Assembly: GCF_001422045.1 (NCBI RefSeq)
Contig: NZ_LMLW01000009.1
Coordinates: 460,399-524,398, forward strand
Direction of reading: 5' to 3'
Length of the DNA: 64,000 nt
Source: Sphingomonas sp. Leaf242
GTDB taxonomy: Bacteria; Pseudomonadota; Alphaproteobacteria; Sphingomonadales; Sphingomonadaceae
Part shown: piece after piece, positions 51,407-59,835 of the stretch
Numbering within the stretch: the first letter of the stretch is position 1
Layout of the letters: each line of letters begins with the position of its first letter
Notes under the pieces: model-generated
What the model saw: the letters and a program-made list of their open reading frames with translations, nothing else
The model's database searches: none
What the model was told of the DNA's origin: nothing
Made by a program: the position numbers and the translations under genes

Positions 51407-52056
51407 ATTTGCGCTGGCTTGCCGCGGCCGTGCTGGTCGTGGCGCTGGGGGTGGGCGGCTGGTTCGGCTATCGCGCGTTGCAGACGCCGAATAAGCCTGC
51501 CGGGGTCGTCCAGCAGGATCTGCCGATGGCGGACGAGTCGACGAACTCTTCGGTCGAGACGATCGATACCGGGGCGGCGGCGATCGCGAATGGCGGAACG
51601 CCGATGGCGCAACGCTTTGCGGTGATCGGCATCCTGAACAAGCGAAATGGCGAAACGCACGACGTCACGCTGAAGCCCGGCCAGGCCACGCGGATGGGCG
51701 ATGTGGTGCTGCGGCTGCGCGCCTGCGAGCAGACCGCGCCGTGGGAGCAGGAGCAACTGACCGGCGCGTTCGTCCAAGTGCTGGTGCGTGGCGTCGACAC
51801 GCATTGGCGCCGGACGTTTTCAGGCTGGCTCTACAAGGAACGCCCCGCGCTGAACGCGGTGCAGCACCCCGTCTACGACGTCTGGACCAAGAGTTGCGCG
51901 ATGACGTTCCCCGCGACCGGGCCCGATACCGCGTCCGATGCGGAGGCCTTGCCCGCCAAGCGATCGAGCGCGCGAAAGTCGCCGGCCGACGCCACGCCTG
52001 CAGTAGCCGATGCGCCGAGCGCACCGTCGAGTGACGCGGCCAGCAACGCAACGTAA
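51403..52056 (+). CDS. DUF2155 family membrane-anchored protein
   Basis: A 217-residue protein starting at GTG 51403, overlapping the NDUFA12 gene stop. It has an N-terminal membrane segment (LAAAVLVVALGVGGWFGY) and the DUF2155 core (AVIGILNKRNGETHDVTLKP, LRLRACEQTAPWEQEQLTGA, FSGWLYKERPALNAVQHPVYDVWTK). The last 50 residues are Ala/Ser/Pro-rich and lie antisense to the end of aat over 184 bp. The family pairs with NDUFA12 genes in alphaproteobacteria; its function is not established. Confidence 0.87.
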   Translation: MNLRWLAAAVLVVALGVGGWFGYRALQTPNKPAGVVQQDLPMADESTNSSVETIDTGAAAIANGGTPMAQRFAVIGILNKRNGETHDVTLKPGQATRMGDVVLRLRACEQTAPWEQEQLTGAFVQVLVRGVDTHWRRTFSGWLYKERPALNAVQHPVYDVWTKSCAMTFPATGPDTASDAEALPAKRSSARKSPADATPAVADAPSAPSSDAASNAT

Positions 52057-52619
52057 TTCGCGCGATCGATTTCGACTGCGCCGAGCGAGGCGAGGTGCGA
52101 GGTCTGAAACTGACAGTCGAGCAGCGTGAACCCACCGACGCGCAGCCGTGCGACCAGATGCGCGAGCGCGACCTTCGAGGCATCGGTCGCGCGGCTGACC
52201 ATGCTTTCGCCGAAGAACGCACGGCCGAGCGCGAGTCCATAGAGCCCGCCGACCAGCTTGCCGCCGTCCCAGCATTCGACCGAATGTGCAAAGCCCATCG
52301 CGTGCAGCGTCGTGAAGACACGTTCGATACTCGCGTTGATCCAGGTCTCGGGCCGGCCTGCGACGCTTTCGGCGCAGAGGCGGAGAATAGGCTCGAAAGC
52401 GGTATCGACTGTGACCTGGAACCGGTCGGCAACGATCGTCTTGCGCAACGACCGCGAGAGCCGGAACGAATCAAGCGGCAGCACGGCGCGGCGGCGCGGC
52501 TCGACCCAGTAGACGCTGGCGGCATCGCGGCTGTCGGCCATCGGAAAGACGCCGACCGAGTAGGCGCCGAGGACGAGCTGCGGGTCGAGTCCATTTTTCG
52601 GATCCAGAACCTCGCTCAT
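51873..52619 (-). CDS. aat: Leucyl/phenylalanyl-tRNA--protein transferase
   Basis: A 248-residue enzyme from ATG 52619 that adds Leu or Phe from aminoacyl-tRNA to N-terminal Arg or Lys of proteins, marking them for ClpAP by the N-end rule. Family motifs: GAYSVGVFPMAD near the start, YWVEPRRRAVLPLD, HSVECWDGGKLVGGLYGLAL, FFGESMVSR, and LLDCQFQTSHLASLGAVEI. The start overlaps the stop of the upstream parA gene by four bases. The C-terminal third overlaps the DUF2155 gene on the opposite strand. Confidence 0.94.
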   Translation of the reverse strand: MSEVLDPKNGLDPQLVLGAYSVGVFPMADSRDAASVYWVEPRRRAVLPLDSFRLSRSLRKTIVADRFQVTVDTAFEPILRLCAESVAGRPETWINASIERVFTTLHAMGFAHSVECWDGGKLVGGLYGLALGRAFFGESMVSRATDASKVALAHLVARLRVGGFTLLDCQFQTSHLASLGAVEIDRANYVALLAASLDGALGASATAGVASAGDFRALDRLAGKASASDAVSGPVAGNVIAQLLVQTS

Positions 52620-53326
52620 GCGGCCAGCCGTTGTTCGATCCGCCGCCACAGATCGGCGAACGCGCGCGCCGCCGACGACTTTGGCAAGAAGACGCCGACC
52701 GGTGCGCGCCGCGATGCCATCGCCTCAATGCCGCTTGCCATCGGAATCACCGGCCAGTCGGGATGCATCGCCAGCGCCTCGGCATGTAGCGCGCGGCGCT
52801 TGTCGACCATGACATGGACCGGCAGCAGCGGCGTCCGGCCGCCGAGGTGCGCGACGACCGCTTCATAGGCACGAGTCGACAGCGGCGAGGGGATGACCGG
52901 GATAACGATCAGGTCGGCGGCGCGCATGACCTGATCGGCGGTCTCGGTCAGGCCCGGCGGGCAGTCAAGGACGACGCGGTCGTAGCCAGCGAGGTCGGAC
53001 ACCAGTTTGGCGAGGCGCTTCTTCTTGTCGAGATCGTGGAACAGCTGGTCGAGCCCGCGGAGCGACGCATCGGCGGCGATCAGGTCGAGCTGCGGATATG
53101 CGGTCGGCCGTGCCTGCTTGGCGACTGCGATATCCTTCGAGAACATAGCCTGCGCCTGGTCGACCTTGCCCGGCCCCCCGAGCACCCAGGTCGCCGCGGC
53201 CTGCGGGTCGAGATCCCAAAGCAGCGTACGTCTTGCCGACAGCGCGGCGGCGCACCAGGCGAGGTTCACGGCGAGCGTCGTCTTACCGACGCCGCCCTTC
53301 AGGCTGTATATCGCTAGTGTTGCCAT
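52616..53326 (-). CDS. ParA/MinD-like ATPase
   Basis: A 236-residue P-loop ATPase with the deviant Walker A motif LKGGVGKTTLAVNLA, WDLDPQAAATWVLG (A'), and VVLDCPPGLTET as Walker B. No ParB gene or obvious partition site is near, so this is probably an orphan ParA of the chromosome rather than a plasmid system. It is followed by aat with a four-base overlap; a functional link is not evident. Confidence 0.85.
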   Translation of the reverse strand: MATLAIYSLKGGVGKTTLAVNLAWCAAALSARRTLLWDLDPQAAATWVLGGPGKVDQAQAMFSKDIAVAKQARPTAYPQLDLIAADASLRGLDQLFHDLDKKKRLAKLVSDLAGYDRVVLDCPPGLTETADQVMRAADLIVIPVIPSPLSTRAYEAVVAHLGGRTPLLPVHVMVDKRRALHAEALAMHPDWPVIPMASGIEAMASRRAPVGVFLPKSSAARAFADLWRRIEQRLAA

Positions 53327-53374
53327 GGATCATACGGTGCCGGGCCGGCGGCGTCCGGGCAAGGGTGCACGACA

Positions 53375-53413
53375 CAAAGAAAAACGGCCGGCGGGGAAAC
53401 CGCCGGCCGTTTC
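53375..53413 (-). terminator. Intrinsic terminator of the lipoprotein gene
   Basis: On the reverse strand ACGGCCGGCGG, TTTC loop, CCGCCGGCCGT is followed by TTTTCTTT: an 11-bp GC stem with a U-rich tail, 38 bp after the gene at 53451 and before parA. Confidence 0.85.
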
Positions 53414-53450
53414 TGGAACCGTTCACGCCAAAATATTGGCCGATCGAACC

Positions 53451-53834
53451 TTATGCGTGGCAAATCTGCGCCGACTTGCCCGGACGGGTCAGCGTGACGC
53501 TGTCCTCGTTGCCGGTCATCGACCAGCCGCCCTCGGCGGTCTTCGGCGAACCGGCGACGTCAGACTTGAGTGTGGTCGGCGTGCCGTCCTGCTTGGTGCG
53601 GACCACGGCCTGCTTGTCGCCCTGGAAGAACGTCACGTACAACAGGCTGTTGTCCTTGCAGCGCAACGTCTTTTCCGACTTGATCGCGGGCGGCAACTCG
53701 ACCGGCGCGGCGTTTGCGAGCGTGTTCGCCATTGGATCGGGATTGGTGTCGACTACCTCTGGCGAGGCTGGCTTGGAGTTGCAGGCAGCCAGCACGAGCA
53801 GCGCGGCAACGGCGGTGATGGGGATGATCTTCAT
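53451..53834 (-). CDS. Small lipoprotein, MliC-like (lysozyme-inhibitor-like)
   Basis: From ATG 53834 the 127-residue protein has a lipobox (LLVLAAC, acylation at Cys18) and a C-terminal domain with two cysteines (LRCKDNSLLYVTFFQG and SAQICHA) in the arrangement of MliC/PliC lysozyme inhibitors. The match is partial, so the role is inferred. It is monocistronic: a strong terminator follows, and it has its own upstream region. Confidence 0.65.
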   Translation of the reverse strand: MKIIPITAVAALLVLAACNSKPASPEVVDTNPDPMANTLANAAPVELPPAIKSEKTLRCKDNSLLYVTFFQGDKQAVVRTKQDGTPTTLKSDVAGSPKTAEGGWSMTGNEDSVTLTRPGKSAQICHA

Positions 53835-53970
53835 AGCGGAACCTCGCTTCGCGCATGCAGCATAGGGCGTCAAGGTTTAAGCGCTACCATCGCATCCTCG
53901 GACGACGAACAGGTCAGCCTTGCTGACGGGCTGAGCAGGGCTCGGGATGTCGAGCGCCCGTCGGAAGGGG

Positions 53971-54123
53971 TCAGGGCTTCTGCATACCACGCAACGCGTA
54001 GAGACGCGTTTCGATGACATCGATCGGTGTCGCGATGTGCGCGGCGACCAGCGTGTCGCCGACAGCGAGCATGATCCGCGTTGCTTCCTCCAGCAACGAC
54101 AGCGCATGTTCGTAGTTTTTCAT
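53971..54123 (-). CDS. Small 50-residue protein, probably helical, unknown function
   Basis: The ATG at 54123 opens a 50-codon frame beginning MKNYEHALSLLEEATRIMLA and ending at TGA 53971. Leading bases AGGAAAAGGG lie upstream as a possible ribosome site. The sequence is a plausible amphipathic helical pair (LLEEATRIM, then PIDVIETRLYALRG), without low-complexity Arg or Ala runs typical of chance frames here. No family is recognised. It is read on the reverse strand between the lipoprotein gene and cysK. Confidence 0.6.
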   Translation of the reverse strand: MKNYEHALSLLEEATRIMLAVGDTLVAAHIATPIDVIETRLYALRGMQKP

Positions 54124-54313
54124 GACCGATAGCCCTTTTCCTGGCCGCGACTTGGACAGGTGGCGAGGCTAACATGGATCAATCCACCCTGAAAGCACGT
54201 TATGGGTTTGCGCGAGAGGCGTTCGGCAAGACCTGTCGGCGTGGCGTATCGTGTTTAGCACGCAAAACTTTCGATGGGTTGCCCGCAGCGGATGGCAGCG
54301 CCATTTGTCGGCG

Positions 54314-55282
54314 ATGCACACGACATCTGATACGCTCGCCCTGATCGGCAACACCCCGCTCGTTCGACTGAAGGGGCCGAGCGACGCAACGGGCTGCGAT
54401 ATCTTTGGAAAGTGCGAATTCGCCAATCCCGGCGCGTCGGTCAAGGATCGGGCGGCGCTGTTCATCGTCGAGGATGCGGAGGAGCGGGGTCTGCTCCAGC
54501 CCGGCGGCACGATCGTCGAGGGGACCGCGGGCAACACCGGTATCGGTCTCGCGCTGGTCGCCAACGCCAAGGGCTACAAGACGATCATCGTCATGCCCGA
54601 GACGCAGAGCCGCGAGAAGATGGACACGCTCAGGGCGCTGGGGGCCGAACTGGTGCTGGTGCCTGCGGCCGCGTTCTCGTCGCCGTGCCATTTCGTCCAT
54701 ACTTCGCGCCGGATCGCCGATGAGACGCCGGGCGCGATCTGGGCGAACCAGTTCGACAATATCGCCAACCGCCGCGCGCATATCGTCGGCACCGCCGAGG
54801 AAATCTGGGCGCAGATGGAGGGGCGGGTCGATGGCTTTACCTGTGCAGCCGGCACCGGCGGGACGATCGCCGGCGTCGGGCTCGGGCTGAAGGCCAAGGA
54901 CGAGGCGGTCTGCATTGCGCTCAGCGACCCGCACGGCGCCGCGCTCTATAACTATTATGCGTACGGCGAACTGAAGTCCGAGGGATCGTCGGTCGCCGAG
55001 GGGATCGGGCAGGGGCGAATTACCGCCAATCTCGAAGGCGCGCCAATCGACACCCAGTTCCGGATCTCGGACCAGGAGGGGTATGCCTGGGTGCGCCGGC
55101 TGCTCGACGACGAAGGACTCTGCCTTGGCTTGTCGTCGGGTATCAACGTCGCGGGAGCGGTCGCGCTGGCGCGGCATCTGGGTCCGGGAAAACGCATCGC
55201 GACGATTCTGTGCGATACCGGATTCCGGTATCTGTCGACGCTGTACGATCCCGAGTGGCGCACAGCCAAGGGCCTGACTTGA
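54314..55282 (+). CDS. cysK: Cysteine synthase (O-acetylserine sulfhydrylase)
   Basis: A 322-residue PLP enzyme from ATG 54314. NPGASVKDRAA holds the Schiff-base Lys; EGTAGNTGIG binds substrate carboxylate, AAGTGGTIAG binds the PLP phosphate, and LGLSSGINVAGA lies near the C-terminus. It makes cysteine from O-acetylserine and sulfide, using the product of cysE at 14291. The EGTAGNTG loop resembles CysK-like enzymes; a cystathionine beta-synthase-type role is less likely without CBS domains. Confidence 0.88.
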   Translation: MHTTSDTLALIGNTPLVRLKGPSDATGCDIFGKCEFANPGASVKDRAALFIVEDAEERGLLQPGGTIVEGTAGNTGIGLALVANAKGYKTIIVMPETQSREKMDTLRALGAELVLVPAAAFSSPCHFVHTSRRIADETPGAIWANQFDNIANRRAHIVGTAEEIWAQMEGRVDGFTCAAGTGGTIAGVGLGLKAKDEAVCIALSDPHGAALYNYYAYGELKSEGSSVAEGIGQGRITANLEGAPIDTQFRISDQEGYAWVRRLLDDEGLCLGLSSGINVAGAVALARHLGPGKRIATILCDTGFRYLSTLYDPEWRTAKGLT

Positions 55283-55340
55283 GCCGGCCTGCGTCGAGAA
55301 TCGACAGCGGGACGATGGTCGGGTATCGGAACGCGACAAG

Positions 55341-55610
55341 ATGAAGTCACCCAACGATCCCTATCAGCGCATGCAGCGCATCAAGGTCGGCCTGATCGGC
55401 CTTGCGGCCGTGGTGCTTTTGATCGGGCTGGCTAGCGCGATCATCGGCTCTGCAAGCCGCGAGCGGCCGGTCGCGGCGATAGGGGCCGCCCAGCCGGACG
55501 TGGTGGCCAACATGGGTGTGACGAACAGCGGGGATGCCGCAGATCCCACCGAGCCCCTGGCCGAAATGGGCGTCGCTCCCAGTGCAAATGGTCAAGCCCC
55601 GACTCGCTGA
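55341..55610 (+). CDS. Small single-pass membrane protein, unknown function
   Basis: An 89-residue protein with one hydrophobic helix (VGLIGLAAVVLLIGLASAII, residues about 16-35) and a Pro/Ala-rich disordered C-terminus probably on the periplasmic side. No family is recognised. It follows cysK by 58 bp and may share its transcript. Confidence 0.6.
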   Translation: MKSPNDPYQRMQRIKVGLIGLAAVVLLIGLASAIIGSASRERPVAAIGAAQPDVVANMGVTNSGDAADPTEPLAEMGVAPSANGQAPTR

Positions 55611-55813
55611 GGCTGATTGCTGCCCTTGATTGCACATCGCCGGACACGATCCAGGGCGCGTTGAACATTCGCGCGTGCCCATCGAGGCTGCCCGTTCGAA
55701 CCGCCGATTGTGCCTGATCCCCGGAATTCCCCAGCCTAACGTCCCTAATGGCGCGTTAATTCGCGTTGTGGGGTGCGATTTTCCCCGATTTGGTCGACGA
55801 AACCTGTCGTGGA

Positions 55814-55848
55814 TTCCGTCCAATCCCCAAAAATCCCGTTGCGTCCCC
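55814..55848 (+). promoter_or_regulatory. Candidate MraZ operator: four repeats at 10-bp pitch
   Basis: TTCCG (55814), TCCCC (55824), TCCCG (55834) and TCCCC (55844) repeat with exact 10-bp spacing. On the other strand the last and second read GGGGA preceded or followed by T/A, close to the TGGGN-N5 repeats bound by Escherichia coli MraZ. The site is about 100 bp before mraZ, as expected for autorepression, though orientation is reversed. The rest of the 339-bp gap 55611-55949 shows no gene. Confidence 0.5.
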
Positions 55849-55949
55849 AGTCCGCTATGGTAGATGGAGATTAATACAGGGGCATGTTTCACCGTCGGCG
55901 ATTGCTGCGGTCGAGGCGCGACGAGGGTCGCGGCTCGGGAAGGTGAATC

Positions 55950-56477
55950 ATGTGCGCCATTTCGAAGGGTTTTGGCGTGTCGGTGCGTGGTCGCTATCAA
56001 GGAGACGGTATCGGCCTTGTCGACGACAAGGGCCGGGTAGCCATCCCCTCGGCACTCCGCACCACGCTCTCGGCAAATGCCCCCAAGGCGAACGGCAAGG
56101 ACGGCGGGACCATCATCATCGGCGCGCATCAGAAGAATCGCTGCCTGGTCGCGTATGATCCCGGTTACGTCGACATCCTCGCCGAGCGCCTCGATCGCCG
56201 CGAATCCGAGAATCCTGCCGAGAACGGCGAATACGACTACAACATCAAGCGCGCCGCCGCGTCCGGCGAAGCGGTGCCGTTCGACGGCTCCGGTCGCTTC
56301 ATCATGCCTGCGTTCCCGCGCTTCTATGCGGGCATCAAGGGCCATGCGTTCTTCTACGGCGTGCTCGACTACATCGAGATCTGGGACCCCGCGACGCTGA
56401 TCGCCACCGACGGCATGCCCCCCGTCGTCAAGGAGATGGCGCGCTTCTACATGGCCGAGAAGGGGGTGCAGCTGTGA
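55950..56477 (+). CDS. mraZ: Transcriptional regulator MraZ, first gene of dcw cluster
   Basis: A 175-residue protein with two SpoVT-AbrB-like halves: [14 protein letters not shown] and [14 protein letters not shown]. MraZ forms rings, binds repeats upstream of its own gene and represses the dcw operon. A phased repeat lies about 100 bp upstream. The stop overlaps the rsmH GTG start by a few bases, so the operon is tight. GGGAAGG precedes the ATG. Confidence 0.94.
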   Translation: MCAISKGFGVSVRGRYQGDGIGLVDDKGRVAIPSALRTTLSANAPKANGKDGGTIIIGAHQKNRCLVAYDPGYVDILAERLDRRESENPAENGEYDYNIKRAAASGEAVPFDGSGRFIMPAFPRFYAGIKGHAFFYGVLDYIEIWDPATLIATDGMPPVVKEMARFYMAEKGVQL

Positions 56478-57424
56478 GTTCCCCCGACGCACCGCACATT
56501 CCCGTCCTGCTCGACGAAGTCCTCGCTGCGCTTTCCCCTGAGCCCGGCGAGACGATGGTCGACGGCACGTTCGGCGCGGGCGGCTATACGCTGGCGTTGC
56601 TCAAGTCGGGCGCGCGGATCGTGGCGTTCGACCGCGATCCAGACGCGATCGTCAATGGTCGCGCGATGGAAGAGGCCGAAGAAGGCCTGACGCTGATCGC
56701 CGCGGATTTCTCGGCGATGGCGTCCGAACTCGAAGCGCGGGGCCTCGCACCGGTCGACGGGGTGACGCTCGATATCGGCGTGTCGTCGATGCAGCTCGAT
56801 CAGGCCGAGCGCGGCTTCTCGTTCCAATCGGATGGCCCGCTCGACATGCGGATGGCGCAGGCCGGCATGTCGGCGGCGGACTTCGTCAACGAGGCGGACG
56901 AGAACGAGATCGCCGACGTGCTGTATCAATATGGCGACGAGCCCAAGTCGCGGCGTGTCGCGCGCGCGATCGTCGCGGCGCGCCCGCTGACGCGGACCGG
57001 CGAGCTGGCGCACATCGTCCGCCGCGCGCTCGGCTACAAGGCGCACGACAAGAAGGACCCCGCGACCCGGGCGTTCCAGGCGATCCGGATCCATGTGAAC
57101 CGTGAGCTCGGCGAACTGGCCGACGGATTGCTGGCGGCCGAACGCGTGCTGAAGCCCGGCGGACGCCTGGCCATCGTGACGTTCCACAGCCTCGAGGACC
57201 GGATGGTGAAGCGCTTCCTGCGCACGCGTTCCGGGGGCTCGCCTTCAGGTTCGCGTCATCTTCCGCAGGTGAAAGCCGTTGCGGAACCTAGTTTTTCTCA
57301 TGTCGGCCGCGGTGTTCGCGCCGGCGAGGCCGAGATCGCACGCAACCCGCGTGCGCGCTCGGCGACATTACGGACGGCGCGGCGGACCTCCGCGCAACCA
57401 TGGACGGAAGAGGTGACGACATGA
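56474..57424 (+). CDS. rsmH: 16S rRNA (cytosine(1402)-N4)-methyltransferase RsmH
   Basis: A 316-residue SAM-dependent enzyme starting at GTG 56474. It has [13 protein letters not shown] near the N-terminus, [12 protein letters not shown] (SAM loop), [28 protein letters not shown], and [14 protein letters not shown] near the end. It methylates C1402 in the ribosomal P site. It overlaps mraZ at the start and ftsL at the end by about four bases each. Confidence 0.96.
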   Translation: MSSPDAPHIPVLLDEVLAALSPEPGETMVDGTFGAGGYTLALLKSGARIVAFDRDPDAIVNGRAMEEAEEGLTLIAADFSAMASELEARGLAPVDGVTLDIGVSSMQLDQAERGFSFQSDGPLDMRMAQAGMSAADFVNEADENEIADVLYQYGDEPKSRRVARAIVAARPLTRTGELAHIVRRALGYKAHDKKDPATRAFQAIRIHVNRELGELADGLLAAERVLKPGGRLAIVTFHSLEDRMVKRFLRTRSGGSPSGSRHLPQVKAVAEPSFSHVGRGVRAGEAEIARNPRARSATLRTARRTSAQPWTEEVTT

Positions 57425-58110
57425 CGGCGGCGTATCGGATGAAGGGTGTGGGCTGGTTCGGGGGCTGCGTGGCCGTCGTGCTCGGTTTCTACCTCGTGTC
57501 GCTGCAGGTCGCCGCCGAGCGCAAGAAGCTGGAGGCGGTCAATGGTCAGATCCGCTCGGCGCAGCGCGACATCCGTGCGCTGGAAACCGAATTCGACACG
57601 CGCGGCAACCTGGCGCAGCTCGAGCGCTGGAATGGCGATACGCTGGCGCTGTCGGCGCCCACTGCCGGCCAGTTCGTCGTGAGCGAGGCCGCGCTCGCGG
57701 CGCTCGACGTCAACAGCCTGCGCGCGGACGGGGTCCAGACCGCCGCGCTGCTGGTGCCGTCGGGGGCGGGGTCCGTCGTCTCCACGTCGATCGTGCCGGT
57801 CACCGCCGCTCCTGCCGTGGTGAAGCTTGCTCCGGTGCAGATGGCCCAAGTTACGGCACCGCGCGCGATGAACGTCGCGATCCAGGCCGCGTCGAAGACG
57901 GCGCTCAAGCCGGTCGTGATCCGCGCGTCGGTGTCGACGCCGCGCTCGGCCGAGGCCGCACTCGTCCGCGCCGCCAAGACAGAGCGCCTCGCCGCCGTCG
58001 CGAAGGTCCGGCCGCAGGCAGTGGCGATGCTCGACCGGAAGCTGCTGTCCGACACGACGCTGGGTGACATCATGAGCGGCGCCCGCTCCGAGAGCCGTAA
58101 GCGGCGGTGA
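57421..58110 (+). CDS. ftsL: Cell-division protein FtsL-like
   Basis: A 229-residue protein with one transmembrane segment near residues 13-30 ([20 protein letters not shown]) then a short coiled coil ([20 protein letters not shown]). Topology and position between rsmH and ftsI identify it as FtsL, the divisome partner of FtsB and FtsI. It is longer than the usual 100-120 residues; the extra C-terminal part is Ala/Val/Pro-rich. Gene ends overlap both neighbours by four bases. Confidence 0.82.
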   Translation: MTAAYRMKGVGWFGGCVAVVLGFYLVSLQVAAERKKLEAVNGQIRSAQRDIRALETEFDTRGNLAQLERWNGDTLALSAPTAGQFVVSEAALAALDVNSLRADGVQTAALLVPSGAGSVVSTSIVPVTAAPAVVKLAPVQMAQVTAPRAMNVAIQAASKTALKPVVIRASVSTPRSAEAALVRAAKTERLAAVAKVRPQAVAMLDRKLLSDTTLGDIMSGARSESRKRR

Positions 58111-59825
58111 CCGCCTTGGTCGCCCGGCCCGTCTCGCAGCAACGTAGCGCCAACCAGCGTCATGCACTGGTGGCGACGGCGCACACGCGCCTGATGATGC
58201 TGATGTTCCTGTTCGGAGCAGCGGTGCTGGTGGTGGTCGGTCGGCTCGGAATGCTGGCGGTGCAGGCGTCGCTCGCCGATCCGCAGGCGCGCTCGGCGGC
58301 GATCGCGGCGCGCGGCGACATCGTCGATCGCAACGGCGCGCCGCTCGCGCGGACGATCGATGCGTGGACGATCGCGGTGCACCCGAAAAAGCTGATCGGC
58401 GATCCGACCGAAATCGCCAGCAAGCTCGCCGCGCTGATGCCCGAGGCGGGCGACCAGGCGCATTATTATGCGCTGCTGACGTCGGGCAAAAGCTTTATCT
58501 ATCTCCAGCGGCGCGCGTCGCCGGCGCTGGTCGAGCAGGTCAATGCGATCGGCGAGCCGGCGATCGTGTTCGATCGCGATACGCAGCGGCTGTATCCGCA
58601 GTCGACGATGGCGGCGCACGCACTCGGCTTCCTGTCGACCGCAGGCCACGGCATGAGCGGGATGGAGCGCGTGCTCGACGAGCGGCTGACCAATCCTGCG
58701 CTGAACGGCACGCCGGTCGCGCTGTCGCTCGACAACCGCGTCCAGGCGGCGATGGAGAGCGAACTCGGCCGCGCGATGACGACGTTTTCCGCGCGAGGGG
58801 CGGGCGGCATCGTCCTAGACGTCGCGACCGGCGAGGTGATCGCGATGGTCTCGCTGCCCACCTTCAACCCCAACCGCGTCGGCATGTCGGGCAGCGAACA
58901 GCTCCGCAACATCACGACTCAGAGCGTGTTCGAGCTCGGCTCGACGTTCAAGCCGATCACGATGGCGACCGCGATGGATACGGGCGTGGTGACGTCGTTC
59001 GCGCGGCGCTTCGATGCGACTCATCCGCTCCAGGTCGGCCGCTTCACGATCCATGACGAGCGCGGCGATCCGAAGCGCTGGCTGAACATGGCCGAGACGC
59101 TGATCTACTCGTCCAACATCGCCACCGCACGTGTGGCCGACGAGGTCGGGCCCGCGAAGATGCAGGCGATGTTCAAGAAGCTCGGCTTCGATACCAAGCC
59201 CGATATCGAACTGCGCGAGAAGGGCCGTCCGTTGTGGCCGAAATACTGGGCGCGGACGACGACGATGACCACCGCCTACGGGCACGGTATCGCGGTGACC
59301 CCGCTGCATCTGGCGAGCGCGTATGCGGCGCTGGTCAATGGCGGGATCTGGCGGCCGGCGACGTTGCTGAAGGTCGCGCCGGGTCATGCGGTTGCCGGTC
59401 GCCGGGTGATCAGCGAGCAGACAAGCGCGCGGATGCGGCAGATGCTGCGGCTGATCGTTCAGCGCGGCACGGGTCGCAAGGGCGATGCGCCGGGCTACCG
59501 CGTCGGCGGCAAGACCGGGACGGCCGAGGCCGCGGTCTCTGGTGGCTACGATCATTCGCGCAACGTGGCGACGTTTGCCGCGGCGTTCCCGATGGATGCG
59601 CCGCGTTATGTCGTGCTGGCGATGCTCGATTCACCGCTCGGGACGAAGGAAACCGCCGGGTGGAAGACTGCTGCGTGGAATACCGCGCCGGTGGTCGGCC
59701 GGACGATCTCGCGCGTCGGGGCGATCCTGGGCGTGGTGCCCGACGCGCACCGCGACATCGACGAGTCTGACATCCTGCCGACTTTGTGGCAGGACCCGTC
59801 GCGTACACAGCCGACCGGGCAATGA
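58107..59825 (+). CDS. ftsI: Peptidoglycan D,D-transpeptidase FtsI (PBP3)
   Basis: A 572-residue class B penicillin-binding protein starting at GTG 58107. It has one membrane segment (LMMLMFLFGAAVLVVVGRL), a dimerisation domain beginning ARGDIVDRNGAPLAR, and the transpeptidase triad: STFK (ELGSTFKPI), SSN (IYSSNIAT) and KTGT (GGKTGTAEA). It cross-links septal peptidoglycan. It overlaps ftsL by four bases and is followed by murE after 10 bp. Confidence 0.96.
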   Translation: MTALVARPVSQQRSANQRHALVATAHTRLMMLMFLFGAAVLVVVGRLGMLAVQASLADPQARSAAIAARGDIVDRNGAPLARTIDAWTIAVHPKKLIGDPTEIASKLAALMPEAGDQAHYYALLTSGKSFIYLQRRASPALVEQVNAIGEPAIVFDRDTQRLYPQSTMAAHALGFLSTAGHGMSGMERVLDERLTNPALNGTPVALSLDNRVQAAMESELGRAMTTFSARGAGGIVLDVATGEVIAMVSLPTFNPNRVGMSGSEQLRNITTQSVFELGSTFKPITMATAMDTGVVTSFARRFDATHPLQVGRFTIHDERGDPKRWLNMAETLIYSSNIATARVADEVGPAKMQAMFKKLGFDTKPDIELREKGRPLWPKYWARTTTMTTAYGHGIAVTPLHLASAYAALVNGGIWRPATLLKVAPGHAVAGRRVISEQTSARMRQMLRLIVQRGTGRKGDAPGYRVGGKTGTAEAAVSGGYDHSRNVATFAAAFPMDAPRYVVLAMLDSPLGTKETAGWKTAAWNTAPVVGRTISRVGAILGVVPDAHRDIDESDILPTLWQDPSRTQPTGQ

Positions 59826-59835
59826 GGACTATTGC

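Noticed and set aside
52616..53326. ParA gene as a sign of a plasmid partition system
   Set aside because: No parB, centromere-like repeats or replication gene is adjacent, and the gene overlaps the chromosomal aat gene.
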